Source: Daucus carota subsp. sativus
Taxonomy: Eukaryota; Streptophyta; Magnoliopsida; Apiales; Apiaceae
Assembly: GCF_001625215.2 (NCBI RefSeq)
Contig: NC_030383.2
Location: 38,190,035-38,254,034, forward strand
DNA: 64,000 nucleotides
Direction of reading: 5' to 3'
Made by a program: the position numbers and the translations under genes. Below are positions 57,111 through 64,000 of this stretch, one piece after another (the stretch's first letter is position 1; each line of letters starts with the position of its first letter). The notes under the pieces are model-generated. The model saw only the letters and a program-made list of their open reading frames with translations. It searched no databases and was not told the DNA's origin.

Positions 57111-59690
57111 ATGATTTGGCCTAATCTGGAAAAGGTATGCATAATAATCTTTCAATGACATAAAATCTCGCTCTTTCAAATTTGACAGATCCGCGCTTTG
57201 AAATGGAATCTTGTCATGGTATCCATCTTCACCATTTGGGAAGAGAAGAGGGTATTGAAGTGCCATAAATTTAGGATGAATGTAGGAAACACGTTGTAGT
57301 TTTCCAAACTTTGGCTCAATTATTATATCACGATCATGAGTAGTTCAACTTTCAGATCACAGATATCATTATTCTCCCATCGATCACGTGCAGTGCGGAA
57401 TTTTTTCACTAATTCATTAGTATCATCAAGCATCTTAATCAAACCATCAACAACCTCTGCATGGACAGGCTGTTCATCAGAAACGGTAACCCAACGCAGA
57501 CGATTACTAACTTCATTTGCAGTATCATAAATGTACAGCTGACAAAACTTTGGAGTGTCACCATCGTCAGGAATTAAAGAACCAAACACATGGTGATTTT
57601 GGCCATTTAAACGGTATATATAGGGTCCCCTCCCTTTGTTTATGGTATGGTCAACATTTCCGCCAGCAGAGGTAAACGCAAACATAGCATTGTATAGCCT
57701 GATACTTCTCTGGAAATCTGCACCTCTGTCTTTGTCTTGATAAAGGTTAAGTAGATACTCAGGAGTCGGTAATGGTTCGGGTAATTTGACTTTGCCTTTC
57801 CTGCAGCAAATAGAAAAAAATGGCCTCCCTTTTGTCACGTTCTTGTTCACACGCTCCTCGTGCCACATCATAGCATTGCATGAACTGCAGAGTTTAGAAG
57901 GACCGCCAAGCGTTGCATATTCCTCTGGTATGAGATACTTCGAACCACGTCTACACTTCTTCTGTATATTTGATTCATTTAGATTTAAATTCTCTGTAGA
58001 AGAAAACAATACCACAACTGAACAAAATAGATATTGTCTACACAACAGCACTCATTACGAACAGCAGATGACATACCACGATCAGAATGTACTTGAGATT
58101 CATCATCAAATTCTTCATCAACATAATTGTCAGCTGCATAAAATTTCAACATGCTGTATAAGTTGTCCAGCTTAATAAAAGTTTCAAAATTTACCAATCC
58201 TCACCATCTGCAAAGTCCATATCAGAATCAGAATCGTCCGAATAATATGAAGCCTCAACTCTAGTCTCCTCTATATTCATGGAAAAGATTATGTCAGAAG
58301 CATGAATTTTTTGAGACAAACCAAATATTTAACAACTATTTAAATTAAATTAAGGGAAGGTAAAATGTCTCACCCAAATCCTCATCATATAACACACTAT
58401 TGGTGCTCTTGTCTGTCGAGAATTCCTCTGCAAATAAGTTCCGACTCCAATCTTTCAGAGTTGCATTCTCCCAATTTGAAATCTTTGCCTTCCCTTTCTC
58501 TTTGGCACTATTGGTTTCGAAGTTTGTTGTTTTTCCTTTGACTTTATGTATACGATCTTCAAAGCTTTGTAAAGTTGATGTTTTTGCATTCTCTTCGTCT
58601 ACGATATTACTGCTATTGAACTTTGTTTTTTTGGCTTTGTCTTTACCTCTAACCTTAGTGGTCAGCAGTGCACAGCTATCCAAAGTGTTTGTTATGTCAG
58701 TAAAGGGAGTTCTCGGTGGTCGTTTCTGTTCTTGCAAAATACTCTTGCAAGACTGACGTGTGCCTGCATGATCTGCAACAATTATGGAACAGGTATTGCA
58801 TTCAGCAGTGCACTCGCAATTTGATATGGTGTGAAAATATATAATATAAATTAATTAAAATAGTGCCTGCAAATGTCTGTTGCACAGATGTAATTGTAGA
58901 CTTTGGTGTTAGTGTTCCAATTGTCATATTGCCTGCAAATGTCCTAAATCTTTTAGTCTGCTGGACTGTGCTGATTTCATCAGTATTTTTTGAAACTTGA
59001 ACTGAAAACAATGAGGCATAATATGAATTAAGTAAACAGCAGATGCTGGTATAATACCATGTATTCAGACAGTATTACCTGTCTCCTGCAAATAAGTTAT
59101 GGCAGATGCTGGTGATTCAGTGTCCATATCCTCTGCAATAGTACTATTCATATCAAGCTTATCTAACATGGTTTCAGCTTTACTATGTCCTGGCTGTGTA
59201 GCTGAAAATGAGGACGCAACTACTCACATTAATACTAATTTCAATCATTTATAAAATTCACAGCTAAACAGTATGGGTAGTTCATCACATTTTACAAAAA
59301 AGTGCAAGGAAAACATATGTTACACATTCTGAAAAAAATAAGTAGACATAAGATAAACTTCAAATAACGTGTCCAGGTATAACAACAAACCCAACATCAT
59401 ATAGTAGACAAAAACATCAATCGACTTCATGAAAGTAATGGGTCAAGATTATTACCTGTTTCGGTGGCGTGAGAGCTGATTTTTTCTCGACTTGCTTTCT
59501 TGACAGTCTTAGCAGTCTTCCGTCTCTTAAGTGATTTGTAACCTACAACCAAACACAAAATAAAACATTACAAAAAGGAATTGAAGCCGGAAAAATACGA
59601 TGTGATGAGAAACAAAAGTACCCTGGATCATGTCTTCCGACGTGAATAAACGCCATGAGTTGTCTTCATCCCCGGCCTATACAAACAAAC

Positions 59691-60102
59691 ATAGAGGTAC
59701 AGAAAAGCCATATTACGATAGAGTTACAAATAGGATCAAAGCACCATGACAAACCTGAGACATTAGTCGATAGTCGAAGTATGTAGGAGATATGTAGGAT
59801 ATTCGGCGTCTCGTTCGGAAATGAAAAAGCAAGGTGTGAAGTTTGAAAAGTGTACTTGTTCTTCAGCTGGGGAGTAGAAGTATCTACAGTGGAAGCTTGT
59901 TGAAGAAGCTGCATAAGGTGGGAAAGGATGAAATGTTTTGTTCAGACAAAGCACACACGTGCAGCGACAACTGTAAGCCCGGGGACACCTGTACGCAGTG
60001 GCATTTTTGAAATTAGAATGAAAGCCCGGGTCATTTAATTAGGCAGTGTTTACTGTACAAAACACGCAGTAGGAACTATTATATAATAAAGAGATAAAGA
60101 GA
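59691..60102 (-). promoter_or_regulatory. Helitron 5' end and RepHel upstream region
   Basis: This stretch runs from the TC terminus to the first recognised RepHel exon. It would hold the promoter. A possible further 5' exon (minus 59910-59763) starts MQLLQQASTVDT, but similarity is not evident, so the true start codon of RepHel is not settled. GC-rich pieces CCCGGGG and CCCGGGT occur near 59978 and 60025. Confidence 0.5.
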
Positions 60103-61720
60103 TATGAAATTTTTATATTTGCATATAATTGCCTACAAATTTTTACATGTATATATATTATATATATGTAAATATATATTATTACGTGAAAATATAATTT
60201 TAGTATTAACTTTGTTTTAAATTGAAATAAGAAATTATTATTGAGATTTTCTCATAAATATCCAAGCCTAGAAAAATGTTTTCCAGATATAGTGTAGTTT
60301 TTTTATAAAATTTGCAAAAATACAATAAAAATTACGAAAATATTATTTTCTTAAAAGTTTTTTCGCAAAAAATACGATGATTGCATTTGCAGCCATATCT
60401 GCAACTGTTAACAATCATATCTACAACCACAAATGTTACTTTGGAAAACTGTTGAAAATTAAATTTAATTGCATAATGAGTTGCAAGCAGTTGTAAATGG
60501 CGAAATATGAGTGCCCTGCGAGGCCAGTATTAATAACCCGAAAACAACCAAAAAATCAATCACAAAATCAATTAAAGGCAACGAGAAACTATATCAAACT
60601 CGGTACTTTCGGTCTTAGTTATATATAATGTACATAACTCAAAAACTGACAGTTACATGTGTGATAATGCGTCTTTATACCATCCTCGTTAACTAGTTTC
60701 AACCGGAGCTTAGCAAAATATTGCCTCGTATCTTGTCTATGATGATTTGAAGACTGTGTATATAGCATATATGAAATACTAGCACGGAACTGGGGATGGT
60801 GGTGAAGGGGGAGATAGATTATATTTTTGCAAAAATACTCAAATTGCATAAAGTTGCATATCACATTCATAATTATATTCAGAAAACAGTAAATTACAAA
60901 AAAACTTATAAAAAATTGGATATATTTGCTAAATTCCCATTATTATTTTGTATTGTGCTTAAATTACATACTCTTCGTATAATTGTTTGGATAATTGGAG
61001 TGAGACGATCAGTCGTGTATGGTTTGATCTGGTTATTCACCGGGCTTATAAAATTAAAATTGTGAAAACATAATTAATATAAATATAATATGTTATAACA
61101 TAAATTAAAACATTTATATAAACTAAATAAAATATAGTTGATGATAATATGATCATAAATAGCAGTGTTTTTCAAATTATATAAATAGAGAGAAAAAACT
61201 ATATATATTTGCATAATTAGTAGTATGATATGATATGGTAGTAAGTGAGTTGAATTATGAAATTTTGTAATTTAAAAAAATTGCATCTGATATAATTTAT
61301 AATATATATTTTAATTATTTGAATCAAAATATAATTAAAAATTATCAAATTTATATTTAGAAAAGTAATGAATGAATAAATATACAATTTCAAAAAACTT
61401 AGTGATTGAGTAAATATAAATGACTCGAAAGCATTTTTCTAAAATTTTAATATAAATCAAAGTAACAAAAATAAATATACATATAGTTATTTTTATTAAA
61501 TTATTAAATAATAAAAAAAAGATTAGAATAATATATTGAGAAAAAGCAAGATTATTGTAAAGTAAATAAATTAAAAACTATTTACTAAATAAATAATTTC
61601 TAAAACAAACGTGCCCAAATTACCAGTTTGCGCGAAAAGTGCCCAGAAACCAGAAGTATCTGGTTCCAAAAATAAGTATAAAAAGGTGTATGAGATGAGA
61701 GTGAAAGCAGCAGATAAAAA
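60103..61720. other. AT-rich intergenic and MnSOD promoter
   Basis: No gene. A TATA box TATAAAAAGG at 61677-61686 stands 35 bases before the MnSOD ATG. ATGs at 61690 and 61695 precede the main start; the transcript start expected from the TATA box would probably exclude them. Confidence 0.6.
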
Positions 61721-62003
61721 ATGGCATTCCGAACCCTAGTTACCAAGAAGAGCGTGCGGTCAAGTTTTGGGCAGATAAGGGCACTACAGACGACGGCGTT
61801 TACTCTACCGGACCTGGATTACGACTATGGTGCACTAGAGCCGGCAATTAGTGGTGAGATAATGAAGCTGCATCACCAGAAGCATCACCAGACTTATGTT
61901 ACCAATTACAACAAAGCTCTCGAACAGCTCGATGCTGCTGTCTCTAAATCTGATTCTGCTAGTATTGCTAAACTCCACTCCGCCCTCATATTTAACGGTG
62001 GAG
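61721..62003 (+). CDS. MSD1: Mitochondrial manganese superoxide dismutase, exon 1
   Basis: A 94-residue first exon. Residues 1-27 are a basic, serine-rich mitochondrial targeting peptide ([20 protein letters not shown]), followed by the MnSOD N-terminal domain: [40 protein letters not shown], with the first metal-ligand histidine in LHHQKHH. It ends LIFNGGG at a GT donor, the position where plant MSD1 genes split before HVNHS. The enzyme dismutates superoxide in the mitochondrial matrix. No later exon was found up to 64000, so intron 1 is at least 2 kb or the gene continues outside the window. Confidence 0.95.
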
Positions 62004-62008
62004 GTTAA

Positions 62009-62052
62009 TCTCTCTCTCTCTCTCTGTCTCTCTCTGTCTCTCTCTCTGTCTC

Positions 62053-62118
<66 letters not shown>

Positions 62119-62209
62119 TCTCCCTCTCTCTCTCCCGCTCCCTCTCTCGCTCCCTCTCCCCCCCGCTCTCTCTCTCCCCCCCCCCCCCCCCCGCCTCCCT
62201 CCCTCTCCT
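62009..62209. repeat. (CT)n microsatellite with C-rich tail
   Basis: About 110 bases of CT units with occasional GT, then CCCTCT variants and a C run (62176-62192). It starts 5 bases after the splice donor of MSD1 exon 1. Confidence 0.97.
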
Positions 62210-62539
62210 TTTATCAATTGAATTAAATTGATTTATCTACACTGTCATCGATACAGCACACTGTTTATTGATGCACTCAACAGTCTTTCCATAGAATTGA
62301 TGTAAGATTTATAAGTGATTTCTTGGAGGGATGAAATAAATATACTCCCCAAATAATTCACATTTCATTCCAATATCACCCCTTTCAATTCCTTCCTAAA
62401 CCAAAAATAAATCCTTTGTATAACGTTGTTGTTTTCTTGATGTGGACACAAATTTTAGTATACTAATTTATTAAGGAAGAACATCCCATGCCACAAGAAA
62501 GTTTCATTAGAACTAAAGTATAAGTTTTAGCAAGTATTT

Positions 62540-62760
62540 ATTAGACTAACAATGTTGTATGAATTTGAGTGTTGGGTTAAGAAATGAGGCCCGGGAGAGG
62601 AAGTTAGAAGTGGAAGAAATGAGGATGTTATGGTGGGCCTATGATAGCTCCGTGTTAGACATGATACAGTGATACTGAATGAGATCTTTCAGGAAGAGGC
62701 TGGGGTTGTGATTATTTTGGCAGTAGGGGTGAGGAGTGCCCAGCTGACTGTCAAAGAATT
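62540..62760 (+). pseudogene. LINE reverse-transcriptase C-terminal remnant
   Basis: In shifting plus frames it reads TMLYEFECWVKK then KLEVEEMRMLWWAYDSSVLD and NEIFQEEAGVV. This pattern (YGSECWA..., VAEMRMLRW..., NE.IR...GV) is the end of plant non-LTR retrotransposon ORF2. Stops and frame changes show it is dead. It lies within MSD1 intron 1. Confidence 0.7.
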
Positions 62761-64000
62761 GGGATAAGAAATTAAGGCTTAGACTTCAGATCTCGTGAGG
62801 ATATGACATTAGATAGGAGTTGGTGGTGCCCGAGTAGCAGTCTTTACCTGTGGTAGGTATGATCCGCACTATCATGGTTAGGAATTTAGTAAGGCCAACT
62901 AATACAGCTTTTTAAGAACATCAATGTAGATGTATAATATGCTGTATTCATAATTGTTCTACCCAATGTTACATAAGACGGGGTTCAGTGCGAAACGTGG
63001 TACGTAAACTGGATACGTGGAAGGCTGCCTCGTGTTTTTGATGTGAGTAAACGCAGGGGTACGAGGGAATGCATGTACCATGTTTATTTTCAAATTTTTC
63101 GTTGTAGTGTCTATAATATTCCTTTAAAATTTTGATATTTAAATTATATATATTAAATGATTTTTCCAATATTAAAAAATATTTAAATTTCAGTCTAATT
63201 TTATACTGCTCTCGGAAAAGTATTATAGAGAAAAAATTTTACAAGTAAAATTTTTATTACATTGTTTTGATGGTAAGATTGGACTTAAAAAAAAATTAAT
63301 GGTGAAATTGTTTTCATTAATAAAATGATTAATTAATTAACTTCCAAAAAAAAATTAATAAAAGGATTATTGTATAATTGTGATTTTTATAAAGCGTGAA
63401 TACAATTTGACTTGCTTCTTTTGAAGTTTGGAAGTATTGTGATCTCCATCTATGTGTACGTGTCTACTTTCCTTCCCTTACTATTCGCTCAAATAACCCC
63501 ATTAAAACTCTCCTACAAAAGGACAGAGATGAAGATTGGTTCTTTTCGTTGATCTGAAGGAAGTCAAGAACCACATGTGTTCTTTTGGATTGTCGCTGCC
63601 AGCGTTTCGGGTTGCGACCCCCGACATTTCCATTTGCAATTGTTCCGGGATCGGTGATGAATGAACTGGGTCCACCATTCAGGGCCATGTTCCCCGTTCC
63701 TTGTATCACCGGTTCTACCAATTTCTAGTATCCACATGTGTTTTGTTTGAGCTCAAGAGATTCTCTTGTAAATAAACAACATTTTCCTTTTTCGTATGCT
63801 GTTCATAGCAGCATGGATTCTGAACAGACTTGCATACTCCAAATAGGTCGAGTACTGACACACTGCAACTAATGCATTCTGCTAAAAAAGTGGTCACTAA
63901 GATATCCTTATAGTAGTCATTGTACAAGGAGGTTTTGGAATGGAGAAGCTTGTATTTTACACCATCGTAATATTAAGACATTGGCAGATTGCCAAGTGCC
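62761..64000. other. MSD1 intron or intergenic, no recognised gene
   Basis: AT-rich to 63420. Minus frames at 63464-63721 (MVEPVIQGTGNMALNGGPSS) and 63715-63927 have no recognised family; the first is basic and might be transposon debris. No MnSOD exon 2 motif was found. Confidence 0.4.

Larger units (their letters stand above)
52967..59690 (-). pseudogene. Helitron RepHel (HUH nuclease plus Pif1-like helicase), disabled
   Basis: A gene of many exons. The N-terminal exons (59690-58070) are basic and include SLKRRKTAKTVKKASR and RTPFTDITN. Exon 58007-57323 has CSSCNAMMWHEERV and the signature AFTSAGGNVDHTINK...GSLIPDDGD. Then come TTRLGGRLFQQYVVDAFSSI (56589), the HUH motif GIPHVHMLIWL (about 56040), the two-tyrosine motif YLFKYCFKGHD (about 55530), and a Pif1-like helicase with Walker A GSGGCGKTF (about 54345), Walker B IIWDEAP (about 54115) and GGDFRQIL. 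Lesions: deletion or frameshift near 57340, a small deletion near 56300, TAA at 55686-55688 and a frameshift near 53105 just before the last helicase motif. Rep nicks and joins DNA; this copy cannot make the full protein. Confidence 0.9.
40395..60102 (-). mobile_element. Large Helitron, about 19.7 kb, with RepHel, three RPA-like genes and a B3 gene
   Basis: The minus-strand 3' end is a hairpin (GCCCAGCAACGCGGGC, complement of 40406-40421) followed by TTAAATA and CTAG at 40398-40395, then host T. The minus-strand 5' end begins TCTCTTTATCTCTTTATTAT at 60102 (or, 8 bases in, TCTCTTTATTATATAATAG at 60094), after host A. Helitrons insert between A and T and start TC, end CTRR after a hairpin, so both ends fit. 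Between them lie a RepHel gene and RPA-like genes, all on the minus strand as expected, plus one opposite-strand B3 gene. The element inserted into TA/TG repeat sequence. That all cargo belongs to one insertion is inferred from the lack of other Helitron ends inside. Confidence 0.8.

Noticed and set aside
62005..62231. Repeated RE/SL-rich frames on both strands
   Set aside because: Direct product of the CT microsatellite, not protein genes.

Overview
The window is nuclear DNA of a flowering plant, most likely a eudicot. The evidence is intron-bearing genes of plant-specific families (SPEAR/TIE repressor, ATL RING-H2 ligase, DUF810/PATROL1-like, LIN/CERBERUS-like U-box-WD40, mitochondrial MnSOD) and a dense layer of plant transposons. 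Species cannot be read from the sequence.

Layout. 1-6800: a minus-strand Ty3/gypsy chromovirus of Tekay type, with a partial 3' LTR at the window edge, all pol domains broken by stops and frameshifts, a primer binding site at 5923-5934 and the 5' LTR from 5938. 7300-11830: a join of three broken elements: Helitron replicase 5' exons (+), the end of a Ty1/copia element with its 247-bp LTR, and a mariner-like transposase (-). 12045-15174: two non-autonomous hAT elements, each with a perfect 8-bp target duplication and each carrying a nested element. 16202-16435: a Stowaway MITE. 18299-22627 (-): the LIN/CERBERUS-like gene. 25512-26063: a long foldback element. 27118-28024 (+): the SPEAR/TIE-type repressor gene. 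29482-30618 (-): the ATL ligase. 32354-32634: a Stowaway MITE. 32890-37265 (+): the DUF810 gene, which has a GC-AG intron. 37675-38006: a Tourist-like MITE. 38199-39718: gag remains of a Tat-type Ty3 element.

40395-60102 is the main object: an apparently end-to-end Helitron of about 19.7 kb on the minus strand. Its 3' end has a hairpin plus CTAG at 40395, and its 5' TC end is near 60102 (or 60094). It carries a RepHel gene (HUH nuclease plus Pif1-like helicase) with at least four disabling lesions, three RPA70-like OB-fold genes sharing one exon layout, and, on the opposite strand, a decayed gene with several B3 DNA-binding domains. One RPA copy is interrupted by a short stretch that looks like domain V of an organellar group II intron. 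To the right are an AT-rich spacer, the first exon of mitochondrial MnSOD (61721), a CT microsatellite and a LINE remnant in the MnSOD intron.

The host genes are unrelated single-copy genes, not an operon. The Helitron genes plausibly work together: Rep nicks and transfers a strand, the helicase unwinds, RPA-like proteins coat single strands. This copy can no longer make an intact Rep.
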